From positions 88,549,079 to 88,613,078 of the forward strand of contig OZ025243.1 in NCBI GenBank assembly GCA_964019155.1: 64,000 nucleotides of DNA, read 5' to 3'. Positions 38,380 through 51,831 of the stretch are shown piece by piece. How positions within the stretch are numbered: the stretch's first letter is position 1; the number at the start of each line of letters is the position of its first letter. A model generated the notes under the pieces. That model worked only from the letters and a program-made list of their open reading frames with translations. It did no database searches and was not told the DNA's origin. Origin of the DNA: Osedax fenrisi (taxonomy: Eukaryota > Annelida > Polychaeta > Sabellida > Siboglinidae). Position numbers and translations under genes: made by a program.

Positions 38380-39070
38380 TCTATTTTAATGCATTTATTT
38401 TTAGTTTACATTTTTATTTAATATATTTGACTTATGATAATATTTTTTATAATTTATTTAAATTTTGATTTTATTTATTTGACACTATAAAAATACTGAC
38501 TTTATATTAAATTTTGACATTATAAAAAACTGACTTTTAAAAAATTATTATATATGATTTTAATATTGTATTATCTTTTATTTTATTTTTACATTTTTTG
38601 ACATTAAATAAATTACTTTGGGTTATATATTTTTCTGTATGAACATCGAATATTGTTTAACCTATATTTATTTAATATATTTTTTTATTTCTTCTCTTTT
38701 TTTCTCTTGTTTCTTTTACTCTTAAATGTTGGCTATCTAATATTTAGTTCCACTATGTTATATTTTAATTTATATTATTTAGTACTTGATATATTTATTA
38801 GCTTTTAATTTTATAATTTTATCATTTATTTATATTATTACTTGATTATATTATTATATGATGATTACATTTAGTTACATGATAAGTTTCATTTTATTAT
38901 ATATTTTATTTTATTATATATTTTATTTATTTATATCATATATATGTAAACAGGAAGTCATAAGGTTAAATACCTCGAAAATCATCTGAACATTTTATTT
39001 GTCCTTTTTTTGTTTTTTTTTCTCTCGCAATGATTTCTATAATAAAATATATCTTATCTTATCTTATAAT
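38380..39070 (+). other. 3' UTR of the LINE with (ATCTT)n tail
   Basis: AT-rich non-coding sequence ending AATAAAATAT followed by ATCTTATCTTATCTTAT (39050-39066): a tandem pentanucleotide tail rather than poly(A). Confidence 0.6.
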
Positions 39071-39079
39071 ATTATAAAA

Positions 39080-39212
39080 TTATTATTTATTTATAACTAT
39101 TATCTATAATGAAACTTATCATGTTAATAAAGGGGTAATTGTCTCGATAAGCATCACTGCTTCTACAATTACCTTGGCATTGCCTAAATCTGATAATAAT
39201 AATAATAATATA
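39080..39212 (+). mobile_element. 3' end of another retroelement with (AAT)n tail
   Basis: A less AT-rich block (GGTAATTGTCTCGATAAGC ... ACCTTGGCATTGCCTAAATC) ends in AAT triplets (39191-39208). It resembles the end at 130-207. It directly precedes the next LINE. Confidence 0.45.
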
Positions 39213-41965
39213 TATATTATATTTACTGAAACGTGGCTTACATTGCATGATATTGATATTTATAAAATTCCTAATTATACATCTATTCATACAATAAGAA
39301 ATAATAAACGTGGTGGTGGTGTTGCCATTTATATAAACAATAACATAAATTTTAATATATTACATAATCTAACCTTTACTATTGATAATTTAATTGATAT
39401 ATGTACTATTGAACTTATTTATAATAATACAAATATAATATTAAGTAGTATATATATAGACCACCGGATTATAATATTGATTCTTCAACAATATTATTTC
39501 AAACTATTTTCAGAGTATATTAAATAATAAAACAGTTTATTTATGCGGAGATTTTAATATTGATATTTTTAAACATAATAATAATAAACATATTAAAGAT
39601 TTCATTGATAATATTTATCAATTTGGTTATCACCCGTTGATAAATAAATTTACTCGTATTACTTATACATCTAAATCTATTATCGATAATATTTATACTA
39701 ATAATAATAATATACCATTTATAAATGGTCTTTTAATGTCGGATGTATCGGTTTACCTATTATTTACCTATTATTTTCTTATATAAAAATCATTTTAATA
39801 TTAATAATAATAAAACTAAAAATAAACATACAACTTTGTTTAATAGATCACTTAATACAAATAATATTAACAAAATTAGAAATGTTCTAATAAACTGTGA
39901 TTGGTCATCTATACTTGATAATGATAATATTGAATCTAGTTTTATTTATTTTATTAATACAATTGCAAAAGTTTATCATGATAATTGCCCATTAATAAAA
40001 ATAACGACTACATTTAAAAATTCACTATGGATTGATAATAAAATTTACAAAATGATGAATAAAAAAGATATTCTATATAAAAAAGTATTAATGACAACTC
40101 ATTAATAAATAGATATGTTTATATAAATGCTAGAAATAAGTGTACTAATTATGTACGTAAAGCTAAACAACTATATTATTCTAATTTAACTTCATCAATT
40201 AACTCACCTAAAAATATATGGAAAACACTAAATAATTTACTAAATAAAATAAATAATAATAATAATATAAATTATTTTTCTAAAATTAATATCAGTGACA
40301 CAGATACTGCTAATAATTTTAATAAATATTTTTTAATGTTGGTATTAATTTAGCAATACATTTAAAATCTAATAATAGTTCAGATATTTATAATTATAAT
40401 ATTGCTTCCTCTTTTTCCTCTTTTTTTACTTTTATAAATTCAACTGAATTGACGAATATTATAAATAACATGAAATTAACATACTGTAAGGACGTATATG
40501 ATATTAATTCTGTTATAATAAAAAATATAGCAGATATTATAGCTTTTCCTTTATCTATATTATATAACAAATGTTTTAGAGCAGGCTACTTTCCAGATTC
40601 TCTAAAAATAGCTAAAGTAATTCCAATATATAAAAAGGGAATAAAAGATAATATTGAGAATTATAGACTGTATCTATTTTACCTATTTTATCTAAAATAT
40701 TTGAAAAATTAATAAAGACAAGAATTAGTTCATTTATTGAAAACAATATTATAATAAATAATAGACAATTGGGTTTTCGCAATAATATGTCTATTATTGA
40801 TGCTGGCAATGCCTTAATAGAATAAGTAACTGATAATTTAGACAGTAAATTAAAATGTTCAATGCATTGAACATTTTCCATAGTATCGTTAGATTTGTCA
40901 AAAGCTTTTGATACCATTGATCATAATATTGTAATTAATAAACTTAGCAGTATTGTAATTAGAGGTGTATGCTTAAAGCTTATGAAAAGTTATCTATTTT
41001 ATAGGAAACAACAAGTTATTTTTAATAATAGTATATCATCATTATTACCTATACAAATGGGAGTTCCTCAGGGTTCTGTTCTGGGACCCATGTTGTTTAT
41101 AATATATATAAATTATATTGCTTATATTGATAAGGATTTATCTCCTATTATATTTGCAGATGATACTAGTTTTATATGTAAAGCAGATACTATAGTATCA
41201 TTAGAAAATGTAATTAATTATAAAATGATTAAGATAAATAATTGGTTTATTAATAATAAATTATATCTTAATGTAAAAAAGACAAATCATTTGATTTTTA
41301 ATAATTTTAATAATAATCAATTAGAAATATGTATTGGAAAAAATATAATAGATCAAGTAGATTATGTAAAGTTTTTGAGGTGTGTATGTTGATTCCAAAC
41401 TAAATTGGAAAAGACATATATATTCATTAAGATGTAAATTATCTAAAATAATTTCGGTATTTCATAAATTGAAAAAAAGCTAAATGCGTCTGCCTTATTG
41501 ATTTTATTTAAGTCGTTATTCATGTCCTCTTTATCATATTGTATTCAAATATAGGGTCAAACGTATAAATCAAATACTAATTATATTAATATTTTACAGA
41601 ACAGAGCACTTCGAATTATTTATAAGATAAATCGTTTCAAAATTATTAATTATATTTATAAAAAATTAAATATACTAAAGTTCAATGACTTGAAAAAAGT
41701 ATATATGTTAAATTATATGTATAAAGCATTTCGCAATAAGTTACCTAATATTGTACAAGTAAAATATGTCACAAAATATTCAAGATACAATTTCAGTAAT
41801 GATAAATTATTCCATATTAAAATGAGTAAACTCAATACAAAGATTAAATGTTTGTCTATTTCTGGTTGTATTCTTTGGAATGAATTTGATTTAATTATCA
41901 AAAATTCAATTACTTATAGTATTTTTAAAAATAATTTAAAAAAATTCTATATTAGTAAATATTGA
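39213..41965 (+). pseudogene. LINE ORF2, CR1/Jockey-like, frame-broken
   Basis: Pieces in order: endonuclease FTETWLTLHDIDI and RGGGVAIYINN (39213-39527), then YLCGDFNIDIFKH in another frame (39528-39745); linker (39743-40105, 40449-40712) with FPDSLKIAKVIPIYKKG; RT SKAFDTIDHN, MGVPQGSVLGPMLF and IFADDTSFI (40895-41392), Asp pair intact; C-terminus 41690-41965 with LNTKIKCLSISGCILWNEF, ending YISKY and TGA. It lacks the very start of the endonuclease, so it is 5'-truncated. It shares its C-terminal ending with the LINE at 9498 (both end ISKY). Confidence 0.87.
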
Positions 41966-42964
41966 TTCATCTAATTGTATTCATTCATTTTCTAGTTTAC
42001 TTCATTTAAGAAACAGATATCGGAGACAGGAGCCAGCTTTAACAAGTGAACGACTTATCCTGATATTGAAGATATTATTTATTTATTATGCTATTATTAT
42101 ATTATTCAAATTTATTATTATTTTGTATTTCTCGATTATACCTATATTTATTTTTATATATTTACATCTTGTTTCTTATAGTACTCTTGTCTCACGTGTA
42201 TTTAACGCTATTCATAGCATGTACACATGACCGTTAATTATTCCTTATTACGGTTTTCTATGATAGAAAATATTATATACCAATAAAATCCTTTTGGGCT
42301 AATATACGAAGAAATGTAGCCGATAAAGGCCATTCGGGCATGCCATGTGTTCATGTTGTGAGTAGATGTTTGCCGCACGTGATATTTGAGCTATTTGATT
42401 CACTATGTAATTTAATTTCAGTATATATTATTATAGTTATGTTATTATCATATCTCTTTTGTTTTTATTCTTTAATTCTTATATATTTGCGTGTGGAATC
42501 CTTTCTCGAAAGCATATTGCTATTAAAGGGTTCCTTTTTTACTCATTATATAACTATATTATATTATATACATATGCCATGTGTATTAATTATTAATTTA
42601 TATTATACAAGTAAAATAAATATAATTCATTCATTCACATATATAGACGTGTATATAACAGTAAATCGCTTTAATAAAGTACGCTTAACTTAATCAGCGA
42701 TTTATTATTTATATTACTATGTTACTAATAATAAAACATTATTTTTAAATTTATTTTTATAACGGGTTAATTTAAGATTAAAATTATCGTAATTATTATA
42801 AAATATAGTATATTGTTTAGCCTATTTCACAATACCGTATAGTTAACTTATAATATATTATCAACATGGTGCAAGGGCATGCACTTTTCTTGTTTGCGAT
42901 GTCGGTGTTTGGGTTTCTACAATTTGCTTATTATTCATTTACGTCGAACAAGTTTGTTAATACA

Positions 42965-42968
<4 letters not shown>
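41966..42968. other. LINE 3' UTR then AT-rich region
   Basis: 41966-42300 is probably the 3' UTR of the preceding LINE. Beyond that no gene is recognised; the 117-codon frame 42340-42693 is hydrophobic and not similar to anything I know. Confidence 0.35.

Positions 42969-43043
<75 letters not shown>
42969..43043. repeat. (TA)n microsatellite
   Basis: Pure TA tract of about 75 bases. Confidence 0.95.
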
Positions 43044-43048
<5 letters not shown>

Positions 43049-43194
43049 CTATAAGTATATATAAATATAAATATAGTTAAATTCTGCTAAGTTTGATAAT
43101 CGGGGATCAAGTAAATATTCCTATAGGAAGTATACTTATCCTATATATTTAACATGGGGTGTCCAGACCAATTCCGTTTTGTTACGTTACATTA

Positions 43195-43335
43195 AAATCC
43201 GTACAGAAAATTAATCATTTACAGAAAATGTTCTTTAAATGTATGAAATGAATCGTATTCCTATTTTTCTTTATTCATTTTCTGTACAGAAAATGAAATG
43301 GAAATAATCATATTTTTCTGTATAGAAAATAAAAT
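43195..43335. repeat. Cluster of ACAGAAAAT words in both orientations
   Basis: ATTTTCTGTACAGAAAAT palindrome at 43277-43294, with further copies near 43201, 43221 and 43320. Possibly a small foldback element. It lies just upstream of a LINE insertion. Confidence 0.5.
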
Positions 43336-43348
43336 ACGTAGCGGAATG

Positions 43349-44544
43349 GGTTCAGATCCTGTAGATCTACAATGGCACACATCATTGCACTGAGAAGGTT
43401 AATTGAAGGAATTAAGAACCATGACCTAAAAGCAGTTATTATTTTTGTTGATTTCAAAAAAGCATTTGATAGTATTGATCGCGGGAAAATGCTAAAAATG
43501 TTAGCAGCATATGGTATACCATCTATCATAACCAATGCAATAGCACTATTCTATGAAAACACTGAAGCGATAATTATAACACCTGATGGCGAAACAGAAT
43601 TCTTCAAAATTTCAAAGGGTATGCTACAGGGAGACACTCTAACACCCTTTTTATTTATCATAACTCTAGACTACATAATGCATAAAGTATTTGGTGAAAA
43701 TGATTACAATCTCGGTTTCAAATTAACAGAGAGAAGAAGTAGTAGAGCACCAGCAGTCGTTATAACCGATCTAAGTTATGCTGACGATATAGCACTGATA
43801 TCTCAAGAACTATACCAAGCTCAAGAACTGTTACAGAGAGTTGAAATAGAAGCTGGAAAAATAGGTATAACGCTAAACACTAGAAAAACAGAAGTTATCG
43901 GATATAAACTTCAACAATACCCATTTATTAAAACAATAAGTGGTGAAACAATAAAATAAGTGTCCAATTACAAATATCTGGGAGCATGGATTTCAAGTTC
44001 TGAAAAGGACTTTGAAATCAGAAAGGCTCTAGCTTGGACGGTTATGCACAGAATGAAAAGACTATGGACATCTAAATGAGTAATCATTTAAAGATCCGGG
44101 CCTTTAAAGCTACTGTTGAAACCGTTCTGCTATATGGAAGTCAATGCTGGAACGTAGACAGTAAGCTGAGAAAACGGATAGATGGATGCTATACTCGCTT
44201 ACTACGCATGGCACAAAATATCTCATGGAAAAGTAAAACGAACAACGAAAAACTGTATAATGGTTTACCTAAAGTAACATATATAATCTCTGAAAGAATG
44301 CTGAATCATGCTGGACACTGTGTACGTCACAAAGAACATATGGCCCATAATCTAGTTCTATGGACGCCCACACGAGGAAAGAGAAGAAGAGGATGGCAGC
44401 AGTTTACATTCGTAGATGCTCTAAAACTTCAAACTGACCTTGAGAGTATCGATGAGATTCGTTCTGTGATGATGGATCGGAGTAAATAGAAGAAACTGTC
44501 AAAATTGGGTCGAGCGAGAGCTCGACGAAAGTAAAGTAAAGTAA
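43349..44544 (+). mobile_element. 5'-truncated LINE with 11-bp target duplication
   Basis: GTAGCGGAATG occurs at 43338-43348 and 44545-44555. The copy begins inside the RT domain (FRSCRSTMAHIIALRRLIEG) and ends in (AAAGT)3 (44528-44543). ORF 43372-43959 has FVDFKKAFDSIDRG, KGMLQGDTLTPFLFI and LSYADDIALIS (Asp pair intact), stopping at a single TAA. The frame continues as VSNYKYLGAWISSSEKDF, then breaks. 44076-44489 gives VETVLLYGSQCWNVDSKL and HAGHCVRHKE and ends at TAG. It is a non-LTR element of a different lineage from the CR1-like ones (QGDTL instead of QGSVLGP). Few lesions, so fairly young. Confidence 0.88.
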
Positions 44545-44649
44545 GTAGCGGAATGAACCTATTTCTTAATAATAGGTGGCGTTATATGAATTCATATTTC
44601 TAAATATAATATTTATTTCTATAGTTTTGGAAATTAGATTATATGTAAC

Positions 44650-44870
44650 GAAAATACATCAATGATATCACAGAGTGGACGAAGATGGATATTGATGACA
44701 TATGTTATGAAGTACAACAGCGTGATAAATGGAGATGTGTTGTGGCCTCCAAGTTAATTCCCGCGACTATTTCGAGTCACGTGACTAAAGTAGGGTTAGT
44801 AATAGATTAGGGTGGAGCAGTAGTCGATATGAGACGGGACGAGCGCTTTTCTGCGGAGTGTGATAAGAGG
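44650..44870 (+). pseudogene. LINE C-terminal fragment
   Basis: One frame reads YINDITEWTKMDIDDICYE and QQRDKWRCVVASKL (44655-44757), matching the W.D.I.EW ... A..RDKWR.LV pattern at the C-terminus of RTE-like ORF2 proteins. GC-richer non-coding sequence follows. Too short to classify further. Confidence 0.55.
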
Positions 44871-45289
44871 TCGAATTAGGTCATTCTTATTGCGACGAAT
44901 GTTAAAGATGTAGCATACATGCTATATATGATATAAGCGATGCTATATGTAGTATTGTAGTAGTTTGTATTGTTTATGTATACATATTTATATATATATA
45001 CGCTATAGTGTATATCAGTGTAGATTGTATCTATTATATAAGCAGTATAATTGTAATATATTATTAAATCTGGTTTACGTAGGACATTTCTAGTTTGGAT
45101 GTGTGGTTTTATAGAATCGCACAACTATATATTTATAAATGCATCGATATTATATAGAATAGTGTTGTAATTGTATGTATTAACTATTTACATAAGTAAG
45201 CTATTTACATACTCGTGTTTGTGTATTCCATTATTGTAATTATAACTACGTGTTTGCATGATATTAGGAAAAGTCGACCTTTCAATGAC
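44871..45289. other. AT-rich region, no gene seen
   Basis: Mostly TATAGTGTATA-like words. Nothing recognised. Confidence 0.4.
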
Positions 45290-45722
45290 TTCCCTACGGC
45301 CAAACTCTTCACGCACAATATAAAATACTGATAACCACCGAACCGACTTCAATATTTGACGACTTTATATATATTAATAACACCCGTCTACTGCGATCCA
45401 CCAATACACACCTCCTAGAAGACCCACGTTACAAACTTACCAAATTTTGAAGAAAAAAAACGTTTCACATGAAGGCTTCTACTCTCTGAAAAAGCTACCG
45501 AGAAATTTAATAAAGACAGATATCACCTTCACAATATTCAACAACAACAAAATAAAGAAATGTATCATTGACAACCCCATTGTTTAAACCCCAAATTATG
45601 TCACATCCAAATTCTTTGTTTAACCTCGTATTTTTTTTCTTCTCGTTTTTCGTTTTTTTCGTTCTCACACTCTCAGAATATATTATTATTTGAGTGTCTA
45701 AATAATCATCATCATCATCATG
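45290..45722 (+). pseudogene. LINE 3' end with (TCA)n tail
   Basis: Fragments LRSTNTHLLEDPRYKL, FYSLKKLPRNLIKTDI and FNNNKIKKCIID in shifting frames look like the LW..LP..IR..... C-terminal region of a non-LTR ORF2. The 3' UTR ends in TCATCATCATCATCATGG (45703-45722). Only the last ~100 codons remain. Confidence 0.5.
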
Positions 45723-45750
45723 GTATGATTTAAGATACCATCAATGAATA

Positions 45751-45815
<65 letters not shown>
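45751..45815. repeat. (TA)n microsatellite
   Basis: TA tract between two opposed retroelement tails. Confidence 0.95.
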
Positions 45816-45819
<4 letters not shown>

Positions 45820-45942
45820 GTATGTATTGGTATGTTATACATAATATAAACCTTTACACAAAGTTATACAACGAATAATCCGAATGATAAGAAGTTAGAT
45901 TACAATTTTGAAGATCAAATAGGTAAGTTAACTTATAACCAT

Positions 45943-46030
45943 ATATATATGATGATAATGATGATATTGAGTTTATTAGCACTAAACTAGGGTCATGTAG
46001 ACCCCTTCGCTCGTGCGGGGAGAAAACAAT
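45943..46030 (-). mobile_element. Retroelement 3' end with (ATC)n tail, minus strand
   Basis: Minus strand: CCCGCACGAGCGAAGGGGTC, CATGACCCTAGTTTAGTGC and AATAAACTCAATATCATCATTATCATC. This GC-richer 3' UTR end followed by ATC triplets is typical of CR1/L2-group 3' ends. Confidence 0.5.
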
Positions 46031-46799
46031 AATAAAATAATAGTAATACGATAATAATTTAATAATAATTTACATTCAATATTCCATGGACAACAATACT
46101 AAATAATATAAAGGACTATTATAAACTACAGTCTGCATTGATATATATATATTGTAGAACTATAGTTAACTATAATATACTAAATACATTCTACTAGTGT
46201 GATAAATAGTAAATAGACCCCTTGCATTGTTTTAAATATATAGTGCATACTCAACATTTAATAGTTTGATAAGCTCTGGTATTACGAGCTTTCATTATGT
46301 TATTCATTTTGAATAAACTTCCATGTGTACTTCACCTATATCACAATATTATATTACTTAACTAAATTTTAAACAATTAGTTATTGGACAGCGAAGTACC
46401 GTATTTTTAAATTTTAATAATTTATAATAGAATAATATATATATTATAATAGCGTATACTCTAGGGGCAATACACTTAACCCTGCACCAATCACCAACCC
46501 GCATACACTCGACAACAGTGACATATATATTAATAATTTGCACTCAGTTCAAATTTACGTTCCTTCGTGGTTCATTCCGTTATTAATCAATTATCAACTA
46601 ATATTATACAATATGTATATATATATATATATACATACGTAATATAAATTATATTGTAAAGAATTGATATTATTCCTTATTTATACCTTATTAGCTATTT
46701 ATTTTATTTATAAATATATTTTCATTGATTTATATTTATTATACAAACATTATTTTTAAATCAGTTTCTAACATACATATAAACGTGTATACTAATTTG

Positions 46800-46843
<44 letters not shown>

Positions 46844-47656
46844 CTCTAACTTAACTTATAATTATAACATATATTGTGATATATTTATTTGAATTAAATT
46901 GATTACAGAGATGTCTAATGGAACTAGTAAGTACATTTTATATATTATATCCTCGTATATATATAAGTATATATCGTATTTATGTATAATAAGTATATAA
47001 CATATATGTATTATTCTTAAAATATACATTTCGGATCATGATAGTCAAGAATAGTTATAATTAAAATAGTGATCTATAAAAACGTATAATTCTAAGATAT
47101 TGGTTGTCACCAGTGAGTAATATCAGTATTATTATATCAGAGTCTGATAACGTATGGGATAACCTTGGCATATATGTTAAGTTACAATTATGTGGGATTA
47201 GCGATTGGTGAATTAATGTGTAACCTGTTTCTATGACAGCTTTTATATCAGAGTTACATTCAAGTATATGATCAGAAATTATTCTTTAGTATATTATAGT
47301 ATACTATAGTAGGGCATGGTTAAATGATATGATGTTAATGAGAGGAATGTGTATTCTAGATAGTCAATTATATGATACGTATAGTTTAGAAAGAGATTTA
47401 AAATATACTTCATAACTAGAAGTCCACGAAATATATTCCAATTTCAAAATTTATAGTTTTTGAATTTTCATTTAATTGTCTACGTTCATATTTAGAAGTG
47501 TTCTAATTCAATATATATGTAGTATAAGAAACTAAAGTTGAATTAGATGTACATGATACGCCCTCGTTATATTACTATATTATTTAGATATATCTTATAT
47601 CCTATATGGTCTACTGAATATTTGTTTATAAATTGAACTACTTATGTTTATTCTGA
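46031..47656. other. AT-rich region, no gene seen
   Basis: Includes (TA)n at 46802-46840. No coding domain or element ends recognised. Confidence 0.4.
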
Positions 47657-48504
47657 AAAAAAAAAATCTGTTATGAATAGTAGATTAAATAATATTGTTG
47701 TTTTATGATAATTAAATGTAATTTTAGAAATGACTGTAATGTCACATATATGAAACATTGAGTTAATGTGGTTACTATTATGATTGTATGGGTCGATATG
47801 TTCAATAACAATGTTAAGAAAGTTGTTGTCACTTATAAAATTAATAGTATTAAGCTTTATATTTGTTTAGTGAATCTTAATGTGTATACTCACTTTTTTT
47901 TCTATATCAATAATATTTTTATTTCATTTATGTGGATTAAAAAAAAAATCTGTTATGAATAGTAGATTAAATAATATTGTTGTTTTATGATAATTAAATG
48001 TAATTTTAGAAATGACTGTAATGTCACATATATGAAACATTGAGTTAATGTGGTTACTATTATGATTGTATGGGTCGATATGTCCAATAACAATGTTAAG
48101 AAAGTTGTTGTCACTTATAAAATTAATAGTATTAAGCTTTATATTTGTTTAGTGAATCTTAATGTGTATACTCACTTTTTTTTCTATATCAATAATATTT
48201 TTATTTCATTTATGTGGATTAAAAAAAAAATCTGTTATGAATAGTAGATTAAATAATATTGTTGTTTTATGATAATTAAATGTAATTTTAGAAATGACTG
48301 TAATGTCACATATATGAAACATTGAGTTAATGTGGTTACTATTATGATTGTATGGGTCGATATGTTCAATAACAATGTTAAGAAAGTTGTTGTCACTTAT
48401 AAAATTAATAGTATTAAGCTTTATATTTGTTTAGTGAATCTTAATGTGTATACTCACTTTTTTTCTATATCAATACTATTTTTATTTCATTTATGTGGAT
48501 TAAA
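47657..48504. repeat. 282-bp tandem triplication
   Basis: Three head-to-tail copies with period exactly 282 (AATCTGTTATG at 47665, 47947 and 48229), each starting with an A-run. Copies differ at only a few positions: TGTTCAAT/TGTCCAAT in copy 2, and CAATAATA/CAATACTA plus one T fewer in copy 3. Each contains a 64-codon frame (MVTIMIVWVDM...), intact in the first two, but it shows no domain and is probably incidental. Confidence 0.95.
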
Positions 48505-48994
48505 TTGACAATAATGTAGGTTGAGTCATAATAGTTATAATATAACTATTAGGATTATTAGTAGTATCGGTATTGTTAGGTGTATTTATAGGTATAATAT
48601 AGTAAACTGTATTATCAAATTTATTAGTGGTAGTAACTCTACCACAAGTGTATTATTTGAATTATCAGTAGTAATTATATTATTTGATTGTATTGGTAGT
48701 TGTAGATAAATGGTAATATAGAAAGGTTATCGATAAATTTGTCAGAATTTATGATAAGGCAGCATGCTAAAAGCAAATGCATTTAAGAAGAAATGAGGAC
48801 TATTCAATATTTGAATAAGATCTCTCGAATTCGATATCTAGCAATACTCCTTACTAAGGAATATTATTATTCACCTATTTTCAGGAATACACCAATAGTA
48901 ATACACCTAAATAAGCCGTATGATGTATACGAAGTTTACAAATTATACAGGAAATTACATTATATCTTGTTATTTGCAGGCATATATACTCAGA
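48505..48994. other. No gene recognised
   Basis: Low-complexity GTAGTA/ATTATTAG-rich sequence then unique sequence. The frame 48521-48709 is not recognisable. Confidence 0.4.
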
Positions 48995-48995
48995 T

Positions 48996-49030
<35 letters not shown>

Positions 49031-49082
49031 TTACTATTACTACTACTACTATTACTACTACTACTACTACTACTACTACTAT

Positions 49083-49117
<35 letters not shown>
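48995..49117. repeat. (TAC)n array
   Basis: About 40 triplets with ATT interruptions, abutting the LINE tail at 49118. Confidence 0.95.
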
Positions 49118-51831
49118 TTCAATCAATCAATCAATCAATACGATTTATTTATGCACTCAAAGTTAGCATGAAAATGCTCTGGCAAGTGTTAAACGAGAAA
49201 AACGAAAAAATATAAACATTATAAACAAAAACAATTTAAATTAATCAGCGCATGGCTAGGATATATTTTTTAACATTACGTTTAAAAGCACCATGATTAG
49301 AAATCATACGGATACTTAGAGGAAGTTGATTCCAGTTTAACGGAGCAGAATAAACAAAAGCTCCATTTAGAGTACGCGATAGTCGACATCTGTCAGAGGA
49401 TAGCAAATATCTATCATCGGTAGAACGGAGGGTTCGAGTCGATATTTTAGGTTTTAACATATCATTGATGTATAGTGATTTAGCGGTTAGTAACGACTTA
49501 TGTACTATACAAAGTTGTCGGTATAATGTTCTTTGTTTCATAGATAGCATTTTGATAGACTTCATCTTCAACGTTATACTAGAGTGATCGGTACGTGGTT
49601 GTTTAAAAATCAAACGTACAGATGATCGAATGATTCGTGTGAGAGGACGAATTCGGCACTCGGGTAAACCTTGAAGGATAGAGCAGCAGTAGTCAATGGG
49701 TGACATTGCTAATGAATTAACAAGTATTCGGCAGAGGTCATTGTTGATATATTTACGAATATTACGTATCATATGTAGCTGGTAATTCGAACGTTGACAT
49801 ATGCTGTTGATTTGCTTCTTAAAGGTTAAGTCATCATCTATTGTAAAACCAAGATATCGTATAGAACTACTTGGTTCTACTATAATACCATTCACAGATA
49901 TCACCGGGAAATCGTAGTATGTTTCCGGAATGTTGATTAGCTCAGATTTAGAAGCGTTAAGCAGCAGCATATTATTCAATAGCCATGCACGTATTTCGGT
50001 AGCACATAGTGAGAGATCGTTTCTGTTGGAAGTAGAATGACGAGACAGAGATGTGTATAAAAGTATATCATCGGCGTAAAGATGATAATGAATTGATTAG
50101 TAGGATTTAATTATATTAGTGAGAGGCGCAATATAAATTAAGAATAGAAGTGGGCCTAGAACTGAGCCTTGGGGAACACCCGTAGTTATAAGTTTAGTTA
50201 TAGAGATGGAAGAGCCGGTTTTCACAGCAAAGGTACGATATTTAAAGAATGATATTAGCCAAGAAAGTGCTATTCCATCAATACCTATGTCACGTAATCT
50301 ATTAGTTAGAATGTCATGGTCAAGGGTATCAAACGCTGCTGATAGATCTAATAACAAAAGTTGAATAGAGAGATTCAGTGTCAAGTGAGTTAAGTATATT
50401 GCTGATGACATGATTTAAACACGTTTCAGTGCTATGGTTAGGTCTATAGGCACTTTGAAAAGGGTCACTGATATTATTAATTTCAAGATAGTGTATTAAT
50501 TGCTTAAAAACTATCTTTTCTAGAATTTTAGATATAGTAGAGAGTTGAAAAATTGGACGGTAGTTACATAGAGAGTTTTTATCAAGATTATTTTTCTTGA
50601 GAATAGGTGATATTAGTGCATGTTTAAAGTCAATTGGGACAGTGCCATAACTTAAAGAATTTTTAAATATAGTAGTAAGATATATAGAAAGTGCGGGTGC
50701 ATTTTTTTTCATAAGAGATAGTGGAATGGAGTCAAGGGGAGAGGAAGATTTAGATGATAGAATGAGTAATTCAATATAGTCAGTAGATGGTGGAGTGAAG
50801 GAAGATAATAAAAAGGAAATAGATGGTGGTGTATAAGGTAAAGTGGGTAGTGTAATACAAATAAGATTGTAAATAGTCTGTCTGATTATTTCAATCTTAT
50901 TTGTGAAAAAAGAAGAAAATTGATTGCATAGATCAGAAGAAATAATATCAGGAAGAATTTTCTCTTTAGTTTTTCCCATAAGGCTGTCGCTCACATTATA
51001 CAGTAACTTAGCTATATTTCCACAGTTTACTATTTTATTGTGGTAATATGATATTTTGGCCATTTTAATAGATTCTTTGAAGGTAGTTGAGGCTTCAATT
51101 AGTACAATTTTATTGTTTTCCGTTTGGTTTTTGGAAAAACATCTCTCGGCTTTACGCAAGTGTTTTTTGGCTCTTATGTTTTCGGAATTAAACCAATGGT
51201 TATTATTAGTGTCAATAATATGTTTAGTTTTTTGTGGCGAATGTGTACTTAACAGGTGGGAGAGGCAGTTATTTAGATTTAGCATAGTGATGTCATTTCG
51301 ATCATTGAGAATAAGTACATGAAGGTCACTCAGAAAGTTAGTAATCGAGATGTTAGATATATTACGATAATAAATTGTTTTCTTAATGGGTTTAGTAGGC
51401 ATTGGGTAGTTTACTGTAAAATACACCGCATAGTGATCAGATAATAGATGTTTAGTATCCAAAATAGAAATTATTAATGACGAGTTAATACAAGAGAAAA
51501 CGAGATCAAGTGTATTTCCTGAAATATTCGTGAAAGAATTTACATGTTGTTGAAGTTAATGAGATTGCATAAGTGGTATAAAGTCTATAGAGAGTTTATT
51601 TTGTTTGTTTATAGGGATGTTAAAATCACCAAGAAATATTGTATTAGTTAAGGAAGGGAGTGATGAGATAAACTCATTAAGATTATCTAGAAATGTCTGA
51701 TAGGTGGTCGATAAACGATGAATAATTTAATAGTTAAGCCTCCAGAAATAAGTAATGAGACTAGTATTGTATCACAGTCAATAATATGTACAGGGTTGGA
51801 AGATATAAGTTTAATCGTATTTTTAAATAAA
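49118..51831 (-). pseudogene. L2/CR1-like LINE ORF2 between two (TAC)n arrays
   Basis: Minus strand. Endonuclease remnants with FIVYRPP, IFLGDFNIPIN, NTLDLVFS and LLSDHYAVYF (51830-51390). The long frame 51462-50329 covers the linker and RT start with CNYRPIFQLSTISKILEK and FQSAYRPNHSTETCL. After one frameshift it gives LLLDLSAAFDTLDHDI and TTGVPQGSVLGPLLF (50411-50097). After another break it gives HLYADDILLY, and 49979-49245 covers SSIRYLGFTIDD, LHMIRNIRKYI and YSAPLNWNQLPLSIR to a stop. The 3' UTR ends in (TTGA)n (49118-49139). The first part of the endonuclease is cut off exactly where (TAC)n begins. Few lesions. Confidence 0.9.

Noticed and set aside
42340..42693. 117-codon frame after a LINE
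   Set aside because: Hydrophobic, no recognisable domain, AT-biased; it could not be supported as a gene.
47768..48244. Apparently duplicated 64-codon gene
   Set aside because: Identity follows from the DNA triplication; the frame has no recognisable feature and no sign of codon-level constraint.
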